Below are positions 17,654 to 27,059 of a stretch of DNA of 64,000 nt, in pieces. The notes below the pieces were generated by a model. The model made no database searches. It was not told the origin of the DNA and saw only the letters and a program-made list of their open reading frames with translations. Made by a program: the position numbers and the translations under genes. The stretch is from Acidihalobacter_A sp037381185 (GTDB taxonomy: Bacteria > Pseudomonadota > Gammaproteobacteria > DSM-5130 > Acidihalobacteraceae): assembly GCF_037381185.1 (NCBI RefSeq), contig NZ_JARRQY010000005.1, positions 1-64,000 on the forward strand, given 5' to 3'. Position 1 is the stretch's first letter. Every line of letters starts with the position of its first letter.

Positions 17654-17816
17654 GAGCTAGACGGCCGCTACGCCAGCGCGGATTGAGGCGCCGCTGCCCG
17701 AGAGAGTCTTTGCGGGAGTACGGGTTGGCGTGGTATTTATGGGACGGAAAACTAGAGCCTGACACTGGAAGAGGACGCAACCGCATCCCTCCAGTCCAGC
17801 GAAGGGGAAAGCGGCC

Positions 17817-19562
17817 ATGAGCTTGCTGCTCAACGGCATTGGCATATCACGCGGCGTCGCCATCGGCCGCGTGCACCGCTACGACTACACCGCCCCCGAT
17901 ATACGCCGCCACACCCTCGCCGTCGAAGCGATCGAACCCGAAATCAAACGTTTCTGCGCTGCGCTCGAAACCGCTGCCGCCGAACTGCGTGCACTCAAGA
18001 CCCGGATTCCCGAAGACTCCTCGTCCGAAGTCGGAGCCTTCATCGATACGCACCTGCTGATGCTCGAGGACCATCTGCTGTCCCGCGTTCCCGTGGAACA
18101 CATTCGCGCACAGCACTGCAACGCCGAATGGGCGCTCAAACTTCAGCATGACGAGCTGATCGCCACTTTCGACGCCATGGCCGACCCCTATCTGCGCACG
18201 CGCCGCGACGACGTGTCCCATGTCGTCGACCGCATTCTGCGGCTTCTGCAGCACGATGCCGAACGCCCGCCCGCGGCGCCGCCGAGAACCAGCATCGTGG
18301 TGGCCGAGGATCTGTCTCCCTCCGACGTCGTCGCACTACAGCACGCCCGTATCGGCGGCCTGGTCACCGAATACGGCGGACCGCTTTCACACACCGCCAT
18401 CCTCGCCCGCAGTCTGGGCATTCCCGCCGTGATGGGCACACATGCAGCCGGGCGCCTGCTGCACGACACCGAACGCGTCATCATCGACGGAGAAGCCGGG
18501 TTGGTGCTGGCCGATGCCGACGAAGCCCTGACCCGGCGTTTCCGGCAGAAACTGCGCGCGCAGCGCGCGCGCAACGAGCGCCTACGCAGCATGCGCACGC
18601 TGCCAACCGTCACTGCCGACGGCGCCGATGTAACGCTGCAGGCCAACATCGAACTCGACACCGACCTGAACGCCGTGCGCCAGGCGGGCGAAATCGGCGT
18701 CGGCCTGTATCGCACGGAGTTCCTTTTCATTGGCCGCCGCGACCCGCCGGACGAGGAGGAACAGTACAAAATCTACCGGCGCGCGGTACGCGGCCTCAAG
18801 GGCCAGGTGCTGACCATCCGCACCCTGGATCTCGGCGGAGACAAGCTCAGCGACGCCGTCGACATCGGCGAACAGACGCCCAATCCGGCCATGGGCCTGC
18901 GCGCGATACGCCTCAGCCTGCGCGAGCCGGCGCTGTTCGTGCCGCAACTGCGCGCCATCCTGCGCGCCTCTTCGCACGGCCCTGTGCGGCTCATGCTGCC
19001 CATGCTCACGGATCTGTCGGAACTGCACCGCGCACTCGAACTGATCGCGGAACAGCGCGAGGCACTTAGCAGCGAAGGACGCCATTACGATCCTTCGATG
19101 CCGATCGGCGCCATGATTGAGGTGCCTGCAGCCGCGCTCATCGCCGAGGATTTCGCCCGGCGGCTCGATTTTCTTTCAATAGGCACCAACGACCTCATTC
19201 AATACACGCTCGCCATCGACCGTACCGACGACGCGGTCAACGACCTCTACGACCCGCTTCATCCCGCAGTGCTCAAATTGGTGCGTCTCACCCTCGATGG
19301 CGCCGACAAAGCCGGCATTCCGGTCGCCATGTGCGGCGAAATGGCAGGCGACCCCGCCTATACTCGCCTGCTCCTGGGACTTGGCCTGCGCGAATTCAGC
19401 GTGCCGCCGAACCGGCATGCCGAAATCAAATACGTCATCACACGCAGCGACGTCCGAATCATCTCCGCCCGCGCGGCGCAGTTGTGCACCCTGCCCAACC
19501 GCCAAGAACGCCTGCAGGCGCTCGCAGAACTCAATCGAGGGCTGGACGAGCTGCTGCTCTGA
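17817..19562 (+). CDS. ptsI: Phosphoenolpyruvate-protein phosphotransferase, enzyme I
   Basis: Takes phosphate from PEP and passes it to HPr. It has 581 residues, the normal EI length, without a GAF domain. The phosphorylated histidine is His192 in GGPLSHTAILARS, and the C-terminal PEP site includes GVGLYRTEFLF and SIGTNDLIQYTLA. A 163-base gap after HPr holds no gene. A second, GAF-containing paralogue (ptsP) lies at 21.9-24.2 kb. Confidence 0.96.
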   Translation: MSLLLNGIGISRGVAIGRVHRYDYTAPDIRRHTLAVEAIEPEIKRFCAALETAAAELRALKTRIPEDSSSEVGAFIDTHLLMLEDHLLSRVPVEHIRAQHCNAEWALKLQHDELIATFDAMADPYLRTRRDDVSHVVDRILRLLQHDAERPPAAPPRTSIVVAEDLSPSDVVALQHARIGGLVTEYGGPLSHTAILARSLGIPAVMGTHAAGRLLHDTERVIIDGEAGLVLADADEALTRRFRQKLRAQRARNERLRSMRTLPTVTADGADVTLQANIELDTDLNAVRQAGEIGVGLYRTEFLFIGRRDPPDEEEQYKIYRRAVRGLKGQVLTIRTLDLGGDKLSDAVDIGEQTPNPAMGLRAIRLSLREPALFVPQLRAILRASSHGPVRLMLPMLTDLSELHRALELIAEQREALSSEGRHYDPSMPIGAMIEVPAAALIAEDFARRLDFLSIGTNDLIQYTLAIDRTDDAVNDLYDPLHPAVLKLVRLTLDGADKAGIPVAMCGEMAGDPAYTRLLLGLGLREFSVPPNRHAEIKYVITRSDVRIISARAAQLCTLPNRQERLQALAELNRGLDELLL

Positions 19563-19805
19563 ACCGGCCGCGAAGCGCCCGTCCAGCCCAACTCGCCGGC
19601 GGCATTCTCCGCCACAAGCAGATCTGCTTCCTGATACACTCCCTCTTCTCCCCGTCAGGCTAGGATATTCGGCAGACAGACAGCCCGGACCATCACACCC
19701 GGCTTGCCGAACAGCTTGGTGTGCGCCTTCGCAACAGCGCATCGAACGACCTCCTGGCCGCGTGTGGAGCAGAACCGAGCGGATTTCTGACGAGCGAGTA
19801 GAGCC

Positions 19806-21170
19806 ATGGCTGAAGCGGCGCCGGAACAACGCACCTCAAACAATCTCGAACTCATCGGCGAGACCCTGCAGACCGGCACCATGCAGGAAGCCCGCCGGCT
19901 GCTGAACGCGCTGCATCCGGCCGAGATCGCCCATCTGCTCGAATCCATGCCGCTCGCCCGGCGCGAACTGGTCTGGGAGCTGGTCGACCCCGAATACGAC
20001 GGCGAAGTCCTGCTCCACCTCGGCGATGAAGTACGGCAGAGCCTGATTCGGGGCATGGACGCCGACGAGTTGATCCAGGCTGCCGAAAGCCTCGACGTCG
20101 ACGACCTCGCCGACCTGATCCAGGACCTACCCGAAACCGTGCTCCAGGAAACCCTGGAAGGCATGGACAAACAACGCCTGCAGCGGCTGCAGGCGGTGCT
20201 GTCCTACCCGGAGGACACCGCCGGCGGCCTGATGGACACGGACACCGTGACCGTACGCGCCGACGTCACCCTCGACGTGGTCCTGCGCTATCTGCGCCTG
20301 CGCGGCACCCTGCCGAATTTCACCGACACGCTCATCGTCGTCAACCGCTACGACAAATATCTCGGCCTGCTACCGCTGTCGCAGTTGCTGGTCAACGATC
20401 CGGACCACACCGTCGCCGAAGTCATGACCCAGGGTGCGGAGTCCATCCTCGCCACCGCGTCCGCCCGTGAGGTCGCCAAGCTGTTCGAGGATCGCGACCT
20501 GGTATCCGCCGCCGTGATCGACGATAACGGCCTGCTGCTCGGCCGCATCACCATCGATGACGTGGTCGACGTCATCCGTGAAGAGGCGGACCATTCGGTC
20601 ATGGGCCGCGCCGGCCTAAGCGAGGACGAGGATATTTTCGCTCCGGTATTCCTCAGTTCGAAGCGCCGCGCGGTCTGGCTCGGCATCAATCTCGCCACCG
20701 CCTTCCTAGCTGCCGGGGTCATCGGCCTGTTCGAAGCCACCATCGAGAAATCGGTGGAACTCGCCGTGCTCATGCCCATCGTCGCCAGCATGGGGGGCAT
20801 CGCCGGCAGCCAGACGCTTACCCTCATCGTGCGCGGCCTAGCCCTCGAACAGGTCGCCCGCGGCAATCTGCGTTGGATATTCAACAAGGAAATCGCCGTC
20901 GGAGCACTCAACGGCCTGCTGTGGGCGGTCGTCGTAGCGCTCATTGCCATCATCTGGTTCGGCAACTACGAAATCGGTGGCATCATTGCCCTGGCCATGC
21001 TCCTCAACCTGGCCGTTGCCGCAATGGTCGGCGTCGGTATCCCGCTGGTGCTGCGCCGCTTCGGCATCGACCCGGCCATCGCCGGCAGCGTGATTCTCAC
21101 CACCTTCACCGACGTCATTGGCTATGCGAGCTTCCTTGGTCTGGCCACGCTGCTGCTGTTCACGCTGTAA
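19806..21170 (+). CDS. mgtE: Magnesium transporter MgtE
   Basis: Homodimeric Mg2+ channel. It has 454 residues: an N-terminal superhelical domain with LHPAEIAHLLESMP, tandem CBS domains with YPEDTAGGLMDTD and GRITIDDVVDVIREEADHS, and five C-terminal membrane helices with MPIVASMGGIAGSQTLTLI. The 243 bases upstream of it hold no gene. The weak hairpin and T-run after it may end its transcript. Confidence 0.95.
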   Translation: MAEAAPEQRTSNNLELIGETLQTGTMQEARRLLNALHPAEIAHLLESMPLARRELVWELVDPEYDGEVLLHLGDEVRQSLIRGMDADELIQAAESLDVDDLADLIQDLPETVLQETLEGMDKQRLQRLQAVLSYPEDTAGGLMDTDTVTVRADVTLDVVLRYLRLRGTLPNFTDTLIVVNRYDKYLGLLPLSQLLVNDPDHTVAEVMTQGAESILATASAREVAKLFEDRDLVSAAVIDDNGLLLGRITIDDVVDVIREEADHSVMGRAGLSEDEDIFAPVFLSSKRRAVWLGINLATAFLAAGVIGLFEATIEKSVELAVLMPIVASMGGIAGSQTLTLIVRGLALEQVARGNLRWIFNKEIAVGALNGLLWAVVVALIAIIWFGNYEIGGIIALAMLLNLAVAAMVGVGIPLVLRRFGIDPAIAGSVILTTFTDVIGYASFLGLATLLLFTL

Positions 21171-21217
21171 TTCCACATCGGCCAATCGGATATTGCGTAG
21201 GGAACAAGGCATTCAGA

Positions 21218-21239
21218 ACCACTGCCCGAGCGGTTTTTT
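21218..21239 (+). terminator. Possible Rho-independent terminator after mgtE
   Basis: ACCACT, a 5-nt loop and AGCGGT form a six-pair stem with one A-C mismatch, followed directly by TTTTTT. The stem is weak, but the position 47 bases after the mgtE stop and before the redoxin gene fits a terminator. Confidence 0.4.
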
Positions 21240-21299
21240 ATCCGCCCGCGACGCGCTAAGCTCACCGATAGTCACCTTTCCCTGTCACGAAATACGCCT

Positions 21300-21854
21300 A
21301 TGAAAGCACGCGACATGTTGATTGCCGGATTCGCCGCCATCGTGCTCGGCACCGCCGCCTATCTGTGGTTCGGTGGCCAGGGCAACGCGAACGATGCTCC
21401 CGCGGTACGCATGACACTGCTCGACGGTCAACATCTGGATCTGGCGTCGCTGCACGGACACCCCGTGCTGATCAACTTCTGGGCCACCACCTGTCCAGGC
21501 TGCGTAGCGGAAATGCCCCAGCTCAGCAAGCTGTACAGGAAATTGGCGCCACAGGGCTTCAAACTGATCGGTGTCGCCATGTATTACGATCCGCCGGCGC
21601 AGGTGCGAGCCATGCGCAAGGCACGCGACATTTCATATCCGATCGCGCTGGACCACAATGCGGACATCTCCAAGGCCTTCGGCGACGTACGCCTGACCCC
21701 GACCTCGTTCCTCATCGACGCCGAGGGACACATTGTCTACCAGAAGCTGGGCAATCTGGACATACCCCAGCTGCGTGCACGCATCGAGAAACTGCTCGAC
21801 ACACCCACGGCCTCTGCCGCGGCTGCCGGCAAGGCGCAAATGCCGCTGTCCTGA
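21300..21854 (+). CDS. TlpA/ResA-like membrane-anchored thiol-disulfide oxidoreductase
   Basis: A 184-residue periplasmic redoxin with an N-terminal membrane anchor or signal (about residues 7-25) and a thioredoxin-like domain. The active site is WATTCPGC (Cys65, Cys68), and the cis-proline region is DVRLTPTSFLIDAEG. The family reduces apocytochrome c or other periplasmic thiols. No cytochrome maturation genes adjoin it, so the partner is unknown. Convergent with ptsP, 10 bases apart. Confidence 0.88.
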   Translation: MKARDMLIAGFAAIVLGTAAYLWFGGQGNANDAPAVRMTLLDGQHLDLASLHGHPVLINFWATTCPGCVAEMPQLSKLYRKLAPQGFKLIGVAMYYDPPAQVRAMRKARDISYPIALDHNADISKAFGDVRLTPTSFLIDAEGHIVYQKLGNLDIPQLRARIEKLLDTPTASAAAAGKAQMPLS

Positions 21855-21864
21855 GATTCCGGCG

Positions 21865-24186
21865 TCAGTGCTTGCCGGGCCTGACCAGCCCACCCAGCCC
21901 TGCTTCCACCAACGCATTGTCCAGCAGTTCACGCACGCGCAGCGGATCCTCCAGTTCGAGGGACTGCTCCAGCAGCTCGCGGGCATGCTTCTGGCTGAAA
22001 CTGCGCACCACCCACTTCACTCTCGTCAGCCCGGCAACGCTCACGCTCAAGGCCTCGTAGCCCATGCCCAGCAACAGGATCGCCGCCGCCGGATCGCCCG
22101 CCATTTCCCCGCAAACGTAGATCGGCTTGCCGGCGCGGCGTGCGCCATCGCGGGCCTGCAGCAAGGCCAGCAGAACCGCCGGATGCAGCGGGTTATACAG
22201 TGAGGCGACACGTGTGTTGTTGCGATCCACCGCCAGCAGGTACTGCACCAGATCGTTGGTGCCGACGCTCAGATAGTCGACCCGCCGCGCCAGGATCTCG
22301 GCCATGTAGACCGCGGAAGGCACCTCGATCATGACGCCGCGCTGCGGCATGCCCACGATCACGCCTTCTTCCAGCAGTTCGTCGCGCGCCCGGGTCAGCA
22401 GGGCCATCGCCTCGTCGAGTTCGCCCACGCTGCTGATCATGGGGAACAGGATGCGCAGATTGTCCAGCCCGTCGCTGGCGCGCAGCATTGCGCGAACCTG
22501 GGTCAGGAACAGCTCCGGATGATCGAGCGTAATGCGGATACCGCGCCAGCCCAGAAACGGGTTGTCCTCGTGCACCGGAAAATAAGGCAGCGGCTTGTCG
22601 CCACCGATGTCGAGGGTGCGCAGCGTCACCGGTCGCGGATGGAAGGCCTGCAGCATCTGCCGGTAGGTCGGGATCTGCTCCTCCTCCGAAGGAAAGCGGT
22701 CGCGCACCATGTAGGGAAATTCGGTGCGGTACAGTCCCACGCCTTCTGCGCCCGACTTAAGCGCCGGCTCCACATCGACCAGCAGGCCACTGTTGACGTA
22801 GATCGGCATGTTCACACCGTCCAGTGTCACAGCCGGCTTCGAAGCCAGACCGCTGAGGTCCTTGGCCAGTTCGTGCTCTTCACGCGACAGGCGCGCGAAC
22901 TCCCGCCGTACCTGACGACTCGGCTGCACGAACAGCCGGCCGAGATAGCCATCGACGACCACTTCACGCCCGTCCAGACGACCCACGGGCAGATTCTCCG
23001 CGCCCATCACCGCCGGAATGCCCAGGGCGCGCGCCAGTATCGCCACATGCGATGAACTGGAGCCCTTCGCCGACACCACTCCGATCAGACATTCGGGCGG
23101 CACTTCTCCGAGTTGTGTCGCCGACACGTCGTCGCCGATCAGCACGGTGTTCTCCGCGTAAGCTGTCTCCCCGCGCTCCTGCGCCAACAACTGTGAAAGG
23201 ATGCGGCGGCCCAGATCACGAATATCGGCAGCGCGCTCGCGCAGATAAGCGTCATCCATCTCCTCGAAACTGCGCGCGTACTGGCGCACGGTGTCACGCA
23301 GCGCCGCCGGGGCCCAGGCCCCCGCCTCGATACGCTGCCGCGTGCCGCCGATCAGATGGTCGCTGGCCAACATCATCGCGTAGGCATCGAACAGCGTATG
23401 TTCCTCGGCCGGCAACACACCGACCATGCGCTCGCGGATCTGAACCAGTTCCTCACGCACCGCCTCGACCGCCCGCTCGAAGGCCATCATCTCCTCGGCG
23501 GTATCCTCGGCACTGCGGTCCGGAACCTTCTCCAGGTCAGCCTGCGCGTAGACAACGCGCGCCGTACCGATGGCCACGCCCGGCGAACCGCCCAGGCCAC
23601 GGATGATCAGGTCGGTAGGCAGCTCGCCGCGAAGCAGGCGCTGGGTTTCGCCCGAGAGTTCAGCCTGCCGGATGGCCGCGGCCACCTGCACCGACAGCGT
23701 CGAAAGCATAGCGACGGCGGACTCGCCAAAGCTGCGCCGCGCGCGCTGCTGCACCACCAGGACGCCGAGCACTCGCCGCTGAAGAATGATGGGAACGCCG
23801 AGAAAGGCGTGATAGCGTTGTTCGCCGGTCTCGGAGAAATACTTGTAGCGCGGATGCAGCGGCGCATCGTCCAGGTTCACCGGCTCGGCACGCTGCGCGA
23901 CCAGACCAACCAGCCCCTCTTCGAAGCTCAGGCGCACCTTGCCCACCGCCGCGCGGTTGAGGCCCTCGGTCGCCATCAGCATCAGACGCTCGCTGCCCGG
24001 CATAACCAGATACACCGAGCAAACGTTGACCTCGAGCGCAGCCCGCACTCTGGCCACCAGTACGCTGAGCGCATCGCTCATGGAGTCCGCGGCGCCGACC
24101 TCCTCGACGATGCGCTGCAGCGTCTTGAGCAGCGGCGAGGCCTGCGGGGCCGGCGCCGGTTTGACTGCAGGCCCCTCAGGAGACAC
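21865..24186 (-). CDS. ptsP: PEP-protein phosphotransferase PtsP (enzyme I-Ntr)
   Basis: Enzyme I of the nitrogen PTS. It has 773 residues. The N-terminal GAF domain spans roughly residues 20-165 (VCSVYLVMPGSERLMLMATEG); the EI part has the active histidine in GSSSSHVAILARALG and the PEP site with SVGTNDLVQYLLAVDR. The start is GTG at 24186, overlapping the end of rppH by 11 bases; the rppH-ptsP pair is conserved in gammaproteobacteria. It likely feeds HPr (17.4 kb) and PtsN (14.5 kb). Confidence 0.94.
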   Translation of the reverse strand: MSPEGPAVKPAPAPQASPLLKTLQRIVEEVGAADSMSDALSVLVARVRAALEVNVCSVYLVMPGSERLMLMATEGLNRAAVGKVRLSFEEGLVGLVAQRAEPVNLDDAPLHPRYKYFSETGEQRYHAFLGVPIILQRRVLGVLVVQQRARRSFGESAVAMLSTLSVQVAAAIRQAELSGETQRLLRGELPTDLIIRGLGGSPGVAIGTARVVYAQADLEKVPDRSAEDTAEEMMAFERAVEAVREELVQIRERMVGVLPAEEHTLFDAYAMMLASDHLIGGTRQRIEAGAWAPAALRDTVRQYARSFEEMDDAYLRERAADIRDLGRRILSQLLAQERGETAYAENTVLIGDDVSATQLGEVPPECLIGVVSAKGSSSSHVAILARALGIPAVMGAENLPVGRLDGREVVVDGYLGRLFVQPSRQVRREFARLSREEHELAKDLSGLASKPAVTLDGVNMPIYVNSGLLVDVEPALKSGAEGVGLYRTEFPYMVRDRFPSEEEQIPTYRQMLQAFHPRPVTLRTLDIGGDKPLPYFPVHEDNPFLGWRGIRITLDHPELFLTQVRAMLRASDGLDNLRILFPMISSVGELDEAMALLTRARDELLEEGVIVGMPQRGVMIEVPSAVYMAEILARRVDYLSVGTNDLVQYLLAVDRNNTRVASLYNPLHPAVLLALLQARDGARRAGKPIYVCGEMAGDPAAAILLLGMGYEALSVSVAGLTRVKWVVRSFSQKHARELLEQSLELEDPLRVRELLDNALVEAGLGGLVRPGKH

Positions 24187-24691
24187 GACGCGCGGATTCC
24201 AGATTCCGGACCTCTTCGGCTCCGAAGTGCAGGGGTGCCAATTCGTTCAAGGCTCGCTGATAGACCCGTCGCTTGAAGGAGACCACCTCATCGGCCGGCA
24301 ACCAGTAATCGACCCAGCGCCAACCGTCGAACTCGGGCTTAGGAGTACATTCCAGATTGAAGCACTCATCGTCGCCCTGCAGACGCAACAGGAACCAGAC
24401 CTGCTTCTGCCCCACGCAGACAGGCCGGGAATGACGTCGGATCAAACGCTTGGGCAAACGATAGCGCAGCCAGCCACGGGTACGCCCGACCACCGCGACA
24501 TGCCGCGACTCCAGTCCGGTCTCCTCCCACAGTTCGCGAAACAGCGCGTCCTTCGCCGACTCTTCCTGACGAATGCCACCCTGCGGAAACTGCCAGGCTC
24601 GCTGACCGATGCGCTTGCCCCAGAACACCCGTCCATAGGAGTTACTAAGGATGATCCCTACGTTTGGTCGAAAGCCGTCTGAATCAATCAC
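24176..24691 (-). CDS. rppH: RNA pyrophosphohydrolase RppH (Nudix)
   Basis: Removes pyrophosphate from 5' triphosphate RNA and so starts RNA decay. The start is GTG at 24691 (read VIDSDGFRPNVGIIL), chosen because AGGGGA lies 6 bases upstream and the family begins at this point. This gives 171 residues. The Nudix box is complete at residues 38-60, running from GGIRQEE to RELWEETGL. The longer frame to 24799 has no support. Confidence 0.95.
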   Translation of the reverse strand: MIDSDGFRPNVGIILSNSYGRVFWGKRIGQRAWQFPQGGIRQEESAKDALFRELWEETGLESRHVAVVGRTRGWLRYRLPKRLIRRHSRPVCVGQKQVWFLLRLQGDDECFNLECTPKPEFDGWRWVDYWLPADEVVSFKRRVYQRALNELAPLHFGAEEVRNLESARRVS

Positions 24692-24848
24692 TTGCAATCC
24701 CCTGGCACGCCTGTTCATACAAGTCTCATTCTTCCACAAGCATCGTGGTTCGGCAAATGCCGCATGCAGCGGCGGACGGCGATCGGATAGCATTCCCAAT
24801 CCTGCTAAAATCAGCCCTCAATTCATCACAGGCTGGGAAGACAACACC

Positions 24849-25553
24849 ATGGGACTCGCCCTCTTCGACCTCGACCATACGCTGCTGAGCGGCGACAGCG
24901 ACTATGAATGGGGAGGTTTTCTGGCGGACATCGGCGCGGTCGAACCCGTGAGCTACGCCCAGACCAATGCACGCTTCCATGCCGATTATCTCGCTGGCCG
25001 CCTCGACATCCACGCCTTTTCGCGTTTTTCCTTCACCCCATTGGCCGAAAATACGCTGGAAACCCTGTTGGCCTGGCGCGAGCAGTATCTCGAAGAGCGG
25101 ATCCGTCCGTTGATCGGCGAGGCAGCACAGGCATTGGTGCAACAGCACCGCGAGGCGGGGGACACCCTGATGATCATCACCGCCACCAACAGCTTCGTGA
25201 CCCGGCCGATCGCCGACATTTTCGGCATCGAAAACCTCATCGCCACCGAACCGAAGCGTGAAGGCGAGCGTTTCGTAGCCCAAATCGAAGGCATTCCGGC
25301 CTTTCAGGAAGGCAAGGTGCAACGCCTGCAGGCCTGGCTGGAAGAACACCCGAGATTGGACGGGGAACGCTGGTTCTACAGCGATTCGCGCAACGACGTA
25401 CCCTTGCTCGAGCGCGTCGACCACCCGGTCGCGGTAGACCCCGATGAAACGCTGGCGAGGATCGCCACCGAACGCGGCTGGCCCATTATCAGCCTGCACG
25501 GCGGACCAGCCAAGACCCCGGAAGAAGAATCCCGGGAAGCCCAGCGCGCCTGA
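24849..25553 (+). CDS. HAD-IB family hydrolase (SerB-like phosphatase)
   Basis: A 234-residue HAD subfamily IB phosphatase: LALFDLDHTLLSGDSDYEWG carries the DxDxT nucleophile motif, MIITATNSFVTRP is motif II, and WFYSDSRNDVPLLERV is the DxxxD acid motif. The family includes phosphoserine phosphatase and relatives of unknown substrate. It is divergent from rppH; the 157-base spacer contains a TAAAAT box near 24810 that could be its promoter. Confidence 0.87.
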   Translation: MGLALFDLDHTLLSGDSDYEWGGFLADIGAVEPVSYAQTNARFHADYLAGRLDIHAFSRFSFTPLAENTLETLLAWREQYLEERIRPLIGEAAQALVQQHREAGDTLMIITATNSFVTRPIADIFGIENLIATEPKREGERFVAQIEGIPAFQEGKVQRLQAWLEEHPRLDGERWFYSDSRNDVPLLERVDHPVAVDPDETLARIATERGWPIISLHGGPAKTPEEESREAQRA

Positions 25554-25575
25554 CGCGCGCTGGGGCGACGATCTC

Positions 25576-26013
25576 TTAGGCGAAGGCAGCCGCCAGACCG
25601 AGCACACGCCGTCCGGCCGGCGTCTCGTTCTTTCCAGCCTCGCACACGGCATCCGCCATGCCGGAGAAGAATTGCGGCAGCGCCTGCACCAACTGCTGCT
25701 TGCGCAGTCGCGCAACGCCGTAAATCGGCCACATCGCTCGCATGCCTCCAGTCGGCAGACCGTCGCAGACCTTCAGCCCCCAGCCGGTTTCACTCACGTC
25801 CCAGACATGATGGCGCACCGCCAGCCGGAATACGTCTTGCGCCCCCATATCCCGCATGCCTACACCGGGACCGACATACTCGACCTGTAGCACCTCGGCC
25901 AGCTCGGTCATCTCGGCGTCCAGCGCCCGCAGCGCCTCGTCCAGCTCACCGCTGAGACGCACGCGGTCAGCATGGGCCTGCACGGCGAGAAAATCGATCG
26001 TTGCCTGTTCCAT
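25576..26013 (-). CDS. Conserved protein of unknown function
   Basis: A 145-residue protein starting at ATG 26013 (MEQATIDFLAVQAHADRV). I do not recognise a domain. It is soluble, with no signal or membrane segment and an acidic helical N-terminal half. It lies 2 bases after the rubredoxin stop on the same strand, so it is very probably co-translated with rubredoxin. That link suggests, but does not show, a redox or iron role. Confidence 0.75.
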   Translation of the reverse strand: MEQATIDFLAVQAHADRVRLSGELDEALRALDAEMTELAEVLQVEYVGPGVGMRDMGAQDVFRLAVRHHVWDVSETGWGLKVCDGLPTGGMRAMWPIYGVARLRKQQLVQALPQFFSGMADAVCEAGKNETPAGRRVLGLAAAFA

Positions 26014-26015
26014 GC

Positions 26016-26180
26016 TCAGATCTCGACCATCTCGAAATCTTCCTTGCTCGCGCCGCATTCAGGGCACGTCCAGGTCAGGGGCACATCTTCCCAACGCGTA
26101 CCGGGCTCGATCCCTTCTTCGGGCACCCCTTTGGCTTCGTCGTAGATATACCCGCAAATCACACACATGTACTTCTTCAC
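26016..26180 (-). CDS. Rubredoxin
   Basis: A 54-residue one-iron electron carrier. Start GTG at 26180 has AGGAGG 6 bases upstream. The four iron ligands are in YMCVICGYIYDE and TWTCPECGASKEDF, the two CxxC(G/P) knuckles of classic rubredoxins. Its stop is 2 bases before the next gene. It likely serves an alkane hydroxylase, a peroxide-detoxifying enzyme or similar; no obvious partner is in the window. It is divergent from thiD. Confidence 0.96.
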   Translation of the reverse strand: MKKYMCVICGYIYDEAKGVPEEGIEPGTRWEDVPLTWTCPECGASKEDFEMVEI

Positions 26181-26234
26181 CCGTACCTCCTGACACCAAA
26201 CCCAGTCGAGGCGTTATTCTCCACACTTGGTCCA

Positions 26235-27059
26235 ATGCGCGTAACCCCTAAGATGCCCCCGCAACACCTTCCCATCGTACTCATCCTCGCCGGCAACGAC
26301 CCCAGCGGCGGTGCCGGTCTGGCCGCTGACACCGCCGCCGTACTCAGCCTTGGCGGACACCCGGCCCCGGTCGTCACCGCCCTCACCGTGCAGGACACCG
26401 CCAAGGTGCAGCGCTTCGAATCGGTCGCACCGAGCCTGGTCGTGGAGCAGGCCCGCGCCGTGCTGGAAGACATGCCCGTCGCCGCCGTCAAAATCGGCAT
26501 GCTCGGCACTGCTTCCGTCGTAGAAGCGGTGCACGGCGTTCTGCGCGACTATCCGCGCCTGCCCGTGGTACTCGACCCGGTGCTGCGTGGCGGCGGCGGC
26601 GGCGAACTGAGCGATCCCGATACCCTCGAGGCCCTGCGCTGCCTGCTGCTGCCGCAGGCAACCCTGCTCACTCCCAACCTGCCCGAAGCCCTGGCGCTGG
26701 CTCCCGGCGCCGACGGCTGCGACGCCTCCGGAGCCGCGCTGCGCGAACTGGGTGCCGAGTACGTGCTCATCACCGGCGGCCACGCCGAGGGCGGCGAAGT
26801 GGTCAACCGCCTCTATAGTCCTCACGGCGGCTGCGATACGGCGAGCTGGCCGCGCCTGCCCGGCGAGTTCCACGGCTCCGGCTGCACTCTTGCCGCGGCC
26901 GCGGCGACGTTCATCGCCCAGGGCGAAACCCCTCCCGCAGCCGCCAGGGCAGCGCAACGCTACGCCTGGAACGCTCTGAATGCAGCGCATCGTCTCGGCC
27001 TTGGGCAGCTGATTCCCGACCGTCTGTTCTGGGCCCGCGACAGGGACACTTCCACGTGA
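26235..27059 (+). CDS. thiD: Hydroxymethylpyrimidine kinase/phosphomethylpyrimidine kinase (ThiD)
   Basis: Phosphorylates HMP and HMP-phosphate in thiamine synthesis. It has 274 residues from ATG 26235; ATG 26253 is an equally possible start. LILAGNDPSGGAGLAADT is the substrate-binding start and HGSGCTLAAAAAT the ribokinase-type anion hole. The stop overlaps the thiE start (GTGA). No TPP riboswitch motif is seen in the short upstream region. Confidence 0.93.
   Translation: MRVTPKMPPQHLPIVLILAGNDPSGGAGLAADTAAVLSLGGHPAPVVTALTVQDTAKVQRFESVAPSLVVEQARAVLEDMPVAAVKIGMLGTASVVEAVHGVLRDYPRLPVVLDPVLRGGGGGELSDPDTLEALRCLLLPQATLLTPNLPEALALAPGADGCDASGAALRELGAEYVLITGGHAEGGEVVNRLYSPHGGCDTASWPRLPGEFHGSGCTLAAAAATFIAQGETPPAAARAAQRYAWNALNAAHRLGLGQLIPDRLFWARDRDTST

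Noticed and set aside
16912..17820. A 302-codon plus-strand frame across the IIA-Man and HPr genes
   Set aside because: It is in another frame from two clearly conserved proteins, is extremely R/P/H-rich and ends at the ptsI start by chance.
26181..26234. Possible TPP riboswitch before thiD
   Set aside because: The divergent spacer to rubredoxin is far too short and lacks the conserved thi-box sequences.
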